Source: Opisthocomus hoazin
Taxonomy: Eukaryota; Chordata; Aves; Opisthocomiformes; Opisthocomidae
DNA length: 64,000 nt
Assembly: GCF_030867145.1 (NCBI RefSeq)
Contig: NC_134414.1
Span: 20,974,518-21,038,517, forward strand
Direction: 5' to 3'
In this document: one piece after another, positions 1 to 10,823 of the stretch
How the letters are laid out: every line of letters begins with the position of its first letter
Position numbering within the stretch: the stretch's first letter is position 1
The notes under the pieces: model-generated
What the model was told of the DNA's origin: nothing
The model's database searches: none
The model's input: only the letters and a program-made list of their open reading frames with translations
Program-made: the position numbers and the translations under genes

Positions 1-3000
1 AGGATTGCACTCGGTATTTGAGGTGCTTTGAATGCTCAAAATGATATCTACACACTTCACTTGAGTAACACTTGCTTTGGGGAATTTCCTTAGTGCTTTG
101 GTCCTTTTATCCCTTACTCACCCATGGCCAGGTATAGGAGGGCAAAGCCCCTGAGTTTCTTGAAATACAGGTCCAAACATCTTGGCCATAATAGCTTCAA
201 CAGTGAGACTGAGATCTTCTTCATTTTAACTGTATGCCTACATGAGATGCAGTTATACAAGCCAAAAAAAAAAAAAAGAGACAGTTTATTTTTCTCTCCA
301 AACTGGGACAAGCCACTGTGGAAAAAATACTTTATTAACAGCGTGTCTCTTCTATGGCCACATCTGCACAATTTTATCATGTAATTAGACCTTAGCTCCT
401 GCCAATGAGGGATCTATTAGTGAAAAGCTCCTCAGACAAAGGGAAGCCTTAGTGCATAAATTAATGCAAATCAAGACTGGGCTCTCCCCTCCCATGCTGT
501 TTGGAGCTGTTATGATGTCTGTGTGGCTGCAAGAAATGAATGTACTGCTGGAGCTTGGGGACAACAAGCTGATGGGAGGGGAGACAAGGGCAAGGCAGCC
601 CCCTCATTTTTTTTCCAGACGAGGTCCAGGACCTCAGCTTTCCAGCCTGGATGAGAAGGAAACACGCAGGAAACAGTCAGCTTTGTGGATCGGTATTGAA
701 ACCATGCAGTGCATCAAATTCAGTTTTAACTGAATACTTTTAAGAGGTTCATTTAACTCAGAAGATGCACGGAATTTTATTGAACCCCTGAATAAAACTG
801 AGGTGATTTTTTCTGGTCTTCCAGTCTTTTCTCCTGTCACTAGATCTTTGCTTCCTCCCAGGTGGAGTCTGCTACTAGTAGAGGTGATGACAGCTCTGAA
901 GAGCACCCGTCTTTACTGCAGAAGTATCAAAGTCATTGAGTCATTGCTCTGAGTTGCAATTTATTTTCTTCTCTCCTGCCATGCAGCAGCTCAAACACAA
1001 TCACAGGCGCTGACTTGTGAGTGGTGTCCCTTCTCTGCGAACCCAGACAACCCTTGCCTCTCCGGGGGAGGAACAGAGGTTGAGTTCACTGGGGAAGCAG
1101 TGGGAGGAAAAGCAAAAGGAGAGACTGCACCAGCAAAGAAGGTTGTGTTAGCAGGAGGACAAGGAAAGTACTTGGGGAGGGTGCTACCAGAGTGCAAGAG
1201 AGAAAAATGGCAAAAGGTACCAGTGTAGTTCTGTGCCCCTGCAGTAAGTGTTGTTTGCAAAACAATGCTGCCTCTCCTCACTTATTCTCACTTCCAGCCT
1301 GAGGGACCTTGTTCACATCACCAGGATTTATCCAGAGAGGAGGTTATTGTCTCAACATGGCAGACCACAGCTGCCAGTGCAGAGCTGTCAATGCACCTGC
1401 TGTTGGACAGACCTTGGGGAAAATGATGGCTGAAGAGGTTCTGCAGAATCTCTCCCAGGAGACGAGTCACAGGTGGCTTAGACCATCTCAGTTCGGCTGT
1501 GGTGCAGCTCCCTGTGGGACAGTTGAGGAGGAAGGGATGGGGACGGGCAGCTGCAGGATGAACATCTGAGCCTTCAAGGTCATCCAGAGTATACCCTGTG
1601 CAGGGCAGATGGAAATTACATGTGTTTCATGGCATTCAGTTTCACTCCAAAATAACACAGAACTCATATGTCTGCCCCTGAAAATGCCTTCTTTGAGATA
1701 TGTCAGGAATAATAAAAAACAGGAGATGGGGGAAAGAAAGGATAAGTATGGCCTCAGTCAGACCTCAAATGCTTTGATGCTTGGTCTCATACATTAAAGA
1801 ACTTGTTCTGGAGATCTTACCCCAGGTGTCAAAGATATCTTTCCTAGGCAGGTTGTGATAATAAACCTACAGTTTAATAATAGTAATAACAACAACACTA
1901 ACAACAATCCTCAGTTTTTATACTTTTTTTCAGAAATGAACACGCATTGATAAAACAAATCAGAGCTGGCTCAAATCTCCTTAGCAGCATAGCAAAGTTC
2001 AACTCTGAGACCCCAAAGGGGAGGCTATGGTCTATGCTCATGTTTACCATGGGAAAAGCAGGCTAGGAGGAAGAGGCAGAGCTGGGAGGGAGAAATGGAT
2101 GAAGGTTTGTTATTCTTTCTGGTGTCAGGGCAGATGGACTCTTGGAAGGATTGGCTGGGGCCACACTTCTCCTCCCTACAGTAACTGTCACTTCTCCACA
2201 CTCTGCTGCTGGGAAGGAGGTGACAGGATGGGACAGGCATGGAGCAGTGCTGTTCTCCAGCTGCTACCAGAGGAGATGGGAAAGATGGAGGCAGTGACTG
2301 TGGGAAGATGTGCCCCCATCAATAGCCACCATCCAGCCATCCCACTGTTCCCTTTGCAGCAACAACAGTGCTCCCAAGCTGGCTTTCCAGGCTGGGCCCA
2401 CAGCCATTTCGTCCATCTTGAAAATGGCTTATTTTACTTTTGCCTGACATATCCTGCAACCAATTCCTGTGCAGGTACCTGTGGGTGGCCAACTATCCCA
2501 CAGTGTTCAGAGTACTAGCAGACCCTTTGTTCTTCCCTACAAGCTCTGAAGAAGCTTTTTTCCCGTCACCTCTCTGTGTTCTGCGCAGCTTCACAAAAAA
2601 AGTAGAAGTAACCTTTGCAGCTGGCGGCAGCAGAAGGATTTTCCAGGAGGCTCACTATTACTTGGCACTTATCTCACACAGTCCTCACCAGAAAATACAG
2701 CACCTCTGCAGAGGAGAGCAGCGGTGATGAGTCAGCCAGCTGCTGCCGCAACACTGGCTGCTACTGATGCACTGCAGATTTGCTGCCCCTGCTCCCACAG
2801 AGGGTTTTCACGGCTGCTGCACCGCCAGGGACACAGAGCAGGGAGGCTTTCCAGTCCTACAGAAGTGTTACACAAAAGTGAACATTTTCCAGGATGCACA
2901 AGCAGTGTGAGTCCTGCTCCTTCACTTGAATAATTACTGCAGTTCTGGCAACAGCAGAGAAACTCAGCCCAAGTAAACTACTGTTTCTACTCTCTTTGTT

Positions 3001-4300
3001 TGACCCCAAAATGTCCATTCACCTCCTAGAAAGGAGCTGGTGCCAGTCTGAAGAGTGTGTTTCCTCATCCCCACCCAGGCCAGACCTGTGCCAGTGCTCA
3101 GGCAGGCACACTTGGGCTCACCCAGCTCCGTGAACAATACTGTAACAAGAGGGAAATGCCAAGTATCCCTAGAAAATTGGCTCTGTGGTATTTCTTGCAT
3201 GTCAGTGGTAGACAGGATTTATTTCCTTGTTTGTTTTCTTCACTGCTGCTTGAGGGATACTTTACCCTTCCTTTGCTAGGCTCATACTACTAGTCAGAAA
3301 AAGGACTCCCCAGGCAGCAGGAATGTGATGTCCAACAGTTTCTTATCTGCAGCCCTAGTCCAGCCTGTATTAATGAAAGTTCAAGATTATTTAGTACTTC
3401 CATTCTTTTGGCCAGTTGTAGAGGAGCTGGGAAATTCAGTACAGGCTTATGACCACAGGAAAACATAATGCATGTAATAATATGTGATCTAATAAATATT
3501 TTCATATACTTAATCTAATAAATGCAGCAAATGCTATAATGTATATCTGTCTCCGGTTACTTACATTCTCCGTCAACAGTTTCTGTAAATTGTTAGATCC
3601 CAGCTGTCCAACTGCCTTTGCTCATATTCTCAATTTTTTCCTGATTTTACCCTGAAAATACAAAGAAAATAAGCACACTGTAATGCTGCTTTTGGCAGCA
3701 GCCTTCACCCATTTGCTGGTGTGAAGCTCCAGTAAATGCCTGTCACTTGCCATTTCACACTCCCCTCTTTGCGGCATCGACGGAGCCTTTGCTCCCTGGG
3801 AGCAGAGCAGCGCCAGGGCTGCGTGAGCAGCCAGGCAAGGCCTCAGGAAAGCTGTCCTCAATGAGTTTACAGGTAAATATGACATCTTGTGTGGCTGAGG
3901 GCAGAAGTGGCATTTCCCTCCCGCCTCGGTCCATTTGCTCACGCTGCCAGCAACTGATGCTCCAGCAAAGAGCCTCTCACCACAGTCCCTGTGGCAAGTA
4001 CTGACAGCAGATAGGGTCCACGAGCCGAGCTGTGTCCATGATAGCTGCACTGCTCCCCGTGAGTCTCTTCGCTTTTGCTGTTCCCACCAGGGTCCCCATC
4101 GGCACCAGGTGCAGCTGCATGCCCAGGGAGTCTCAGAGGAAAAAGCAGCTCCTGGGGGGTCGGCCCCTGCTCACCAGCTGAAGGTCAAGGTGGGCTCCTT
4201 GTTTTAAGCCACCTGACTTGCACAAAGAACCATTCAATTAGAGCAAATAGGGCTGCAAAGATGTTCAGGAGGTCTTCTAGTGCATTCCCATCCCAAAGCA
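1..4300. other. Non-coding stretch, no gene recognised
   Basis: No frame here shows a recognisable domain or a consistent exon series. The longest open frame (plus strand, about 2027-2518) is low-complexity, has no domain and lacks flanking splice logic. A run of 14 A lies at 264-277, and a short stretch rich in AAT and AAC triplets lies near 1865-1910. I take this as intergenic or intronic DNA. Confidence 0.5.
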
Positions 4301-4535
4301 ATCATTGCACACTAATCACCTCTGATGCACATCTGCTCAATCTTTGCCAAAAATCCTCCAGTGATGGAGATCTCACAGCCTCCCTAGACATAGCTATTGT
4401 TATCAAGTTCATCCCAGTGTTTGATCTCAGCCCGCTGCAATTCTTATCCATTACTCTTTGTCCAAGAGAGATAGAGACCAATTCATTCCCTTCCTCTTTG
4501 CAGCAACATTTTGCACTGTCGCAGGCTCTTCTCCT
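4300..4535 (-). repeat. Old CR1-type LINE fragment (3' region)
   Basis: Read on the minus strand, the segment resembles the 3'-terminal part of ancient CR1/L3-type LINEs. On the plus strand it keeps the typical order: CTCCAGTGATGGAGAT, then ACAGCCTCCCTAG, then GCTGCAATTCTTATCCATTA, then CTTTGTCC. It is heavily diverged and holds no open reading frame. It is probably the same insertion as the piece at 4990-5460, with about 450 bases of GC-rich unassigned sequence between them. Identity rests on remembered consensus features, not an alignment. Confidence 0.55.
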
Positions 4536-4989
4536 GCCCCCTCGCAGTGGCCATCAGCTGTTCATGATGCAGGGTGCGTGGGCTTGATGACCCCCCCATT
4601 CCCTGCAGACCTCAGGTGACAGCACTCCCACTGTAATGTGTTTTCTTGGGCCCTGAAGCAATGCCTACCTCCCCAATGCACTCCTAACATCTCCCCATCT
4701 GTACAGCCACCAGACCCCCCCAACTGACAGTCATCGCAGCTCACCTTGGCCCCTTACAGCTGCTGCCCAGCCTAGCTCTACATGGCACAGAGGCACCCTG
4801 ATGAGAAAGGAGACAGGAAAACCGGGGTAGATTTTTCTCCCCTGTGCTCCCTGTGTTGCCCTCCCCACATCCTCCCACAGTAGCACCAGCTGCAGAGCCC
4901 CAACTGAACTGCTCTTCCCACGACTCCGTTTCCCCAGTCCTCCGGGCTCTCAAGTATATGGTCCCGGCTCTCACGCTCGTTCCTCACAG

Positions 4990-5460
4990 GTCACGTTTTC
5001 CAGACCGCTGACCATTTTTGCTGCTTTCCATTGGACTCTGCCCAGCTGGGCCACATCCTTCTGGAAGTTCAATGACCTCAGCTGAGCAAAGCATCCCTGC
5101 CAGGGGCTCACACATGCTGAGAAGAAAAATCACTCCATTTGTCTTGCAGGCTGTAATTTGGTTCATATATCTCGGCAGGGAGACGACCTGACGCCTCTGA
5201 CTCATACTTTGCCTTTGATCCTTTACGACCCCCAGACCCTTATCTGCAGAATGGTGTTAATACAGGCATTTTTACTCATGCAGTTGCTTATTTCTGTGGA
5301 AGGTGGGAGCTCACACTTGTCCCTGCAGAACTGCATTCCATTTTTCTCAAACTTTTCCTCCAGTTTGACAAGACCATTTGTCAAGCTCAAGCTGTGTCCT
5401 CCAAAGTGCTTGCAGCCAATTCCAGCTTGCTGTGGTCTGTAAAGTTAATAAGCTTATTAT
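4990..5460 (-). repeat. Old CR1-type LINE fragment (internal/3' region)
   Basis: The plus-strand text carries the hallmarks of an ancient CR1/L3 element in reverse. In order they are TTTTCCAGACCGCTGACCAT, CACATCCTTCTGGAAGT, a TTGCCTTTGATCC block followed by ACCCCCAGACCCTTATCTGC, and then TTTCTCCAG-like and CCTCCAAAGTGCTTGCAGCC motifs. The frame is destroyed. The order relative to 4300-4535 fits one minus-strand element split by later sequence change. Confidence 0.6.
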
Positions 5461-5640
5461 TTATTTTATAGGCAACATTAATAATGACCTGACCTGACAT
5501 TTCCCTGCTACTGACTGTCTCTCCAGAAGCCACCTTGTTCATTCTTCATGAAGCTTTTCTGTGGAAATTGGATTTGGTCAAGGCAAGAGGATTCATGATG
5601 AGAACAGAAAACAAAGGGCCTGATGAGAAACAAGACAAAG
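5455..5640. repeat. Divergent repeat, copy 1 (pairs with 9705-9880)
   Basis: This segment matches 9705-9880 in order and orientation. Both contain AATAATGAC, CATTTCCCTG and CTCCAGAAG, then a GTGG/CACAG-AAA-TTGGATT-like block and a following GA-rich part. I cannot name the family. It directly follows the old minus-strand CR1-type fragment, so it may be a further part of that old element. Confidence 0.45.
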
Positions 5641-8591
5641 CAAGAGATATGAGCAAAGCTAAACTCAGATTATTACCTGTTTCTCATCTGAGGACAAAAA
5701 GAATAACACATAATGCTTGTCATCTTCTTCATCTTGGAGGTCCTAGCCAGTAGCAAGTCAGAAATGCATGTCCTTAGGCCATGGACACACCACATAGCTG
5801 GAATCAAGATCACTTCCCATGTGCCAGCATGTCCCAGAGAGATAGTAGCTGAAGGATGGAAGAGGTCAGTGCATGCAGTGGCTGGGGCACAGATAATCGG
5901 GGAGCCTGGGGCATCCCACAAAAGGGGATACTGCTGATGTCAGGGGTCAATAGAAATAGCCACCAGCCCTGAAAATGGGACTGTGAAAAGAGAAAAGCTC
6001 TCTGGCTGCACCTTCACTTGGCCAACTGAGGTTCTGTTTTACGCTCAGACTAACACCCACTTTTCATGTCAATGAACTTCAAGGAGTTGCCCAGCTGCCC
6101 CCACTCATTCTCAGCACACATGGCCAGTTCTCCCATCTGTTGTACTGAGCAGTGACTCTTCTCACCCCAACAGCTGCTCTCAGAGGACACAGGAGCAGAT
6201 ACCAGCAGTGGTTATAAAGCCCGAATCATCCTGTGCTGCTGGAGTATAAATAACGCCATTTCCAAAGCTGGGAGTTACCCAGCGACAGCTCTTTCAGTAG
6301 GCTCAAGAGAATGGCTGTCACGCAGCCCCGCTGCAGCTGCCCTCTCCCTGGCTGCTCTTCTCCTGCCGTGCCAAGGATGAAGGAGCTCAACAGCACAGCT
6401 CTGTCCCTGCTGTGCCCATGGAGGCTGCTGGGGTAGCGAAAGGATTAGGCATTATTCTTCCTGTGGCTGTGCCAAGAGATTTGCATTGACAGTAAAAAAA
6501 CCTTTTCTTTTCCACGGTCTCCTTTCTGCCCTTGTACTTTCAATATCCAGTCTCACAAGGAGAATTCCTTTGTGCTCCAGGTATTTTCTTTGTTCGGGGT
6601 TTTATTCTTTCTTTCTTCCTCTCTGTTTGCCATCAGCAAACAGGCCCTTGGTGTATATTAGCTTAAAGAATACCTGAAACTCAGATTTGAGACTGGAGGG
6701 ATGTTATTAAAAAAGAATTTAGACACTTTGCAGACAACACTTACAAGAGTTTAATTCTTCAAATGTCCAAAGTTCCCAGACAACACAGAAAATATCAGAA
6801 GGAAGTGCAAAAGAAGAGCTCAGAAGGATAAATCTGTGGCTTAGGAAAGAGAAGGGATGAGGTAGTGTCTGGAAACTGATGAAAGTAGAGAAGCGACTGT
6901 GTAAACTGGAAGGAAGAGCACAAATTAGGAAGGAAATGTGTTCAGAATAAGCTCAGAGGACAAGTCTAGAGAAGAGTTTTGCCATCGCATTTATGTCAGT
7001 AACACTGCGATATATGTAGTTTTATACCAGTTCAGTCCCAGACAACATCTCAGCAGATGCAGCTCTTTTCACCGAACCTGAGCACCCTGCTCAAAGGAGG
7101 GCCAACTTCAAAGAAAGATCAAGTTTCTCAGGGTCATATCCAGTCAGGTTTTGAAGGTTTATTCCAGGAAAAATTCTTCTGTCAGATTTGTTTATTTTCA
7201 CTGTTCAAAGTGAACAAGAGCTGGCAGCAATACCTCATGCCAGGATAGCTATGGCTTTGCTTGGTATGCAATATCAGAAAAACTCTGCTAGTGATAAAGT
7301 CCCCAGGGCTCACCACCTGCACAGGATTTCTTAGCAGATTTGGTACACCATGAGAAGTACTCGATTCTCAGTTAATTTCAGTTCACTTTGGTGCTCTTCT
7401 CTCTTCAGATCTTCCGAAAACCCTCCCCACAAGTTCTCCGTGGGGGCTGTGGGGCAGTATCAGCCCCTCACTCCCCGCCCCAGCTGTAGCCAGGATTTCT
7501 GTTCGTTGACAGGGTGGGAACAAGTTGGGAGCAGGCAGGCAGGTCCCTGGGAAAGGCGCTGACCTGCCTTCCAGCTTCCTCAGGCAATAGCTGCAATTTG
7601 TGCTATGATGTTCCTCACCAGCATTTTACTTCTTAAAACAATTCTGGGTAATCCAATAAAAAGTAGTAGAGACTGTTGTTGGCACGGGGCATCTTCACAG
7701 CTGCAGGATGCCCATCTCTGTTTGCCATCTCAGAGCTGAGGTGATGCTACAGGTCTCTGTCACCAAGTCCTCAGGAGTGCTCAGAGTAGCTCCTGGCTCT
7801 CTTTTCCCCTTGCTCACAGACAAACCACGTACACAGGTCCTGCACGGGGTCCTTCTCCATTTTTCCTGCCAAAGGCAGTCTGCAAGGGAAACTCCAGACT
7901 GACTGACAGCAGGAGTAGTCCAAAGGTTGTGGTGCTGGGAGTAGAGGACCAGGGCACATACCTTATTAAGAAGGACTTGAGGAAGGGTAATAAGAAATAG
8001 GCATTGGGAAACGGTAAGGTAAGGGAGGCTGTGGGAAACAGTGAAAGCTAAAGTTGTGGCCAAATGGAAAAAAACAGAAGCAACATATCTGGTGGCAGAT
8101 TGCATGTAAAAACACAGCAGACAAAAAGAACTTTGAGGAACAAATGGCAAAGGGAATTAACACTAATAATGTTTCTTCACATCAAAGATTCAGGAGGCTG
8201 TCAGAAAATCTTTAAGACCAGCTGGCAGTATAAAAGAAGATCACAGCAGACATGGCCATTTTAAAATTATTTACTTGCGTCAATTCTCATTGTGGAAGAA
8301 ACTTTGTGTTCAGATGGTTCCAACCACTCTTGGGGGTTAGAGATCCTAGGAAAGACTACACAGAAATTAAAATCACTTTTGAAGAAAGATGAAAAAATTC
8401 ATAGATTGAACAGCAATGAATAACTGGAACTGATAATAAGTACTCAAGAGTTCTAAGAAGTCTCTAAACTGGAAGAGCTAAGGTCATAGCAGTGATAGAT
8501 AATGTGTTTTTTTAAAAAGATTGTTCCAAGGGTGATCTGAGTAACCACAGACCTCTTATTCCAGCTTATATACCACAGCGGGGTCTGCCAA
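5641..8591. other. Non-coding stretch with one orphan promoter-like site
   Basis: No domain-bearing frame was found. A TATA-type arrangement near 6.2 kb is described separately. The rest is ordinary mixed-composition DNA with short chance frames only. Confidence 0.5.
6210..6436 (+). promoter_or_regulatory. Candidate orphan TATA promoter with short ORF
   Basis: Two TATA-like boxes (GGTTATAAAGCC near 6213 and GAGTATAAATAACG near 6243) lie about 30 bases apart. About 60 bases after the second box an ATG in reasonable context (AGAGAATGG, near 6311) opens a 42-codon frame that ends in TAG at about 6436. The frame is rich in Cys and Pro and has no family match I know. A nested ATG begins Met-Lys-Glu-Leu and is followed by a hydrophobic run resembling a short signal peptide. 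It could be the promoter and first exon of a lost or unrecognised gene, or chance. The two TATA boxes and their spacing are visible; the function is inferred. Confidence 0.25.
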
Positions 8592-9695
8592 TGTGTGCCA
8601 AATTTATACATCAAGGTCTTTGTAGTTGGGGGACTGCAGGGGTGGCTTCTGGGAGAAGACACCAAGAGCTGTCACCATGTCAGACAGAGCTGGTGCCAGC
8701 AAGCTCCAAGACGGACTCACCATTGGCCAAATCTGAGCCTGTCAGTGATGCTGGTGGCACCTCTGTGATAACATATTTAAGAAAGGGTAAAAATGCTGCA
8801 CAGCGGCTGGGAGGGAGGAGTGAGAAAACGTGAGAGAAAGAACTCTGCAGACAGCAATGTCAGCGAATAAGGAGGGAGAGGAGGTGCTCCAGGTGCTGGA
8901 GCAGAGATTCCCCTGCAGCCCGTGGAGAAGACCATGGTGAGGCAGGCTGTCCCCCTGCAGTCCATGGAGGTCCACGGTGGAGGAGATCTCCACCTGCAGT
9001 CCATGGAAGGGACCTCACAACGGAGCAGGTGGATGTGCCCTGAAGAAGGCTGTGACCCCATGGAGAACCCATGCTGGAGCAGGCTCCTGCCAGGACCTGC
9101 GGACCCATGGAGAGAGGAGCCCATGCTGGAGCAGGTTTGCTGGCAGGGCTTGTGACCCCATGGGGGACCCACGCTGGAGCAGCCTCTTCCTGAAGGACTG
9201 CATGCGGTGGAAAGGATAAAACCTGGAGCAGTTTGTGAAGAACTGCAGCCCATGGGAAGGACCCACTTTGGAGAAGTTCATGGAGGACTGTCTCCCATGG
9301 GTGGAGCAGAGGACAAGCATGGGAAGGAAGGAGTGACAAAGTGTTATGAACTGACCACAACCCCCTTTTCCCACCCTCCTGTGCCACTCGAGAGGGAGGA
9401 GGTAAAGAGTCAGGAGTTAAGTTGAGCCTGGGAAGAAGGGAAGGGTGGGGGGAAAGTGTTTTCTGTTTTGTTCTTTTTTCTCACTATCCTACTCGGTTAT
9501 TAACTGGCAATAAATTAAACCAGCCTTCCCCAAGCCAAATCTGTTTTGTCCCTGACAGTAACTGGTGAGTGATCCCCCTGCCCTTATCTTGACCCATGAC
9601 CTTTTCATCTTGTTTTCTCCCCCTGTCCTGCTGAGGAGGGGGAGAGAGAGCGGCTAGGTGGGCACCTGGCAGCCAGCCAAGGCTAACCCACCGCA
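8592..9695 (+). mobile_element. Solo LTR of an ERVL-type endogenous retrovirus, copy A
   Basis: This is a roughly 1.1-kb LTR-like element in plus orientation. It has a GGGGTGGCTTCTGGGAGAAG block, a likely TATA region (ATAACATATTTAAGAAAGG near 8768), then a long GC-rich stretch with imperfect CTGCAG-CCATGGA and GCTGGAGCAG units. Further on come a polyadenylation-type signal (GGCAATAAATTAAA near 9507), a TGACAGTAACTGGTGAGTGATC block and a 3' end like GGGCACCTGGCAGCCAGCC. It shares most of its length with 10013-10823. No gag, pol or env sequence adjoins it. Its many frames are repeat artefacts. The family assignment is from memory of avian ERVL LTRs. Confidence 0.75.
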
Positions 9696-9704
9696 CGGAG
9701 TGAT

Positions 9705-9880
9705 ACGTTTGCTATCTATTTCACATGTAACTTTTAATAATGACTGTAACCACTGCCAACATTTCCCTGTTATAGATTTTCTCCAGAAGCGACCTGCTCT
9801 GTCCTCATTAAGACGCTCCACAGAAACTGGATTCAGCTGAGACAGAAAGATCCACGAGAAATTATTATCATGAAATATGA
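9705..9880. repeat. Divergent repeat, copy 2 (pairs with 5455-5640)
   Basis: This segment sits between the two LTR copies and matches 5455-5640 in motif order (AATAATGAC, CATTTCCCTG, CTCCAGAAG, AAACTGGATT). The match argues that this spacer is older host sequence, not the inside of a provirus. The family is unknown to me. Confidence 0.45.
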
Positions 9881-10012
9881 AAGACACAACCATGGGGGGC
9901 AGGGAGGAAGGAAAGTAGAGGGAAATATAACGTAGACCCCAGGTTCTTATTACCAGGCCCAAAAAAAAATGTGCACCTTCTGGCTTGATAAGGACAAGTA
10001 AGATGGGACACC

Positions 10013-10823
10013 TGTTATGGGTTTGTATGGCAAGGTCTTGGTAGCAGCCCATGGAGGTCCAGGCTGGAGGAGATACTCACCTGCAGCCCGTGGAAGGGAC
10101 CCCACGCCGGAACAGGTGGATGCCTGAAAGTGGCTGTGACCCCATGGGGAGCCCACTCTGGAGCAGGCTCCTGGCAGGACCTGCGGACCTGTGGAGAGCG
10201 GAGCCCACAGTGGAACAGGTTTGCTGGCAGGGCTTGTGACCCTGTCGGGGACCCACACTGGAGCAGCCTCTTCCTGAAGGACTGCACCCCGTGGAAGGGA
10301 CCCACACTGGGGCAGTTTGTGAAGAACTGCAGCCTGTGGGAAGGACTCACATTGGAGAAGTTTGTGGAGAACTGTCTCTCATGAGAGGGACCTCACGCTG
10401 GAGCAGGGTCAGAGTGTGAGGAGTCCTCCCCCTGAGGAGGAAGGAGCAGCAGAGACAACGTGTGATGAACTGACCACAAACCCCATTCCCCGTCCCCCTG
10501 CACTGCTTGGGAGGAGGAGGGAGAGAAACGTGAGTGAAGTTGTGCCTGGGAAGAAGGAAGGGGTGGGGGGAAGGTGTTTTAAGATTTAGGTTTATTCTCT
10601 CATTATCCTACTCTGATTCGACTGGTGATGAATTAAACTCCCTTTTCTCCCCAAGTTCAGTCTGTTTTGTCCGTGACAGCAATTGGTGAGTGATCTCTCC
10701 CTGTCCTTGTCTCGATCCTTGAGCCTTTCATCATATTTCCTCTCCCCTGTCCAGCTGAGGATGGGGAGTGATAGAGCGGTTTTCGTGGGCACCTGGCATT
10801 TATCCAGGCCAAACCAAAACACA
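10013..10823 (+). mobile_element. Solo LTR of the same ERVL-type family, copy B
   Basis: It begins TGTTATGGGTTTGTATGG and ends near ...AAAACACA, giving TG...CA termini. Compared with copy A it lacks about 280 bases near the 5' side, including the TATA region. After that it follows copy A through the GCTGGAGCAG-rich part, the GATGAATTAAAC signal region and the GGGCACCTGGCA terminal block. With the TATA region missing it is unlikely to be a working promoter. No internal viral genes are next to it. Confidence 0.75.

Noticed and set aside
2027-2518. Plus-strand frame of 163 codons
   Set aside because: Composition follows local GC-rich repeats and no family is recognisable. Other frames here are equally open.
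8860-9387. Long minus-strand frames of up to 175 codons over the LTR
   Set aside because: They are translations of the quasi-tandem LTR units and follow the repeat period. Not genes.
9696-10012. Remnant provirus interior between the two LTRs
   Set aside because: No primer binding site, polypurine tract or viral coding sequence is seen. The spacer instead matches a host segment at 5.5 kb.
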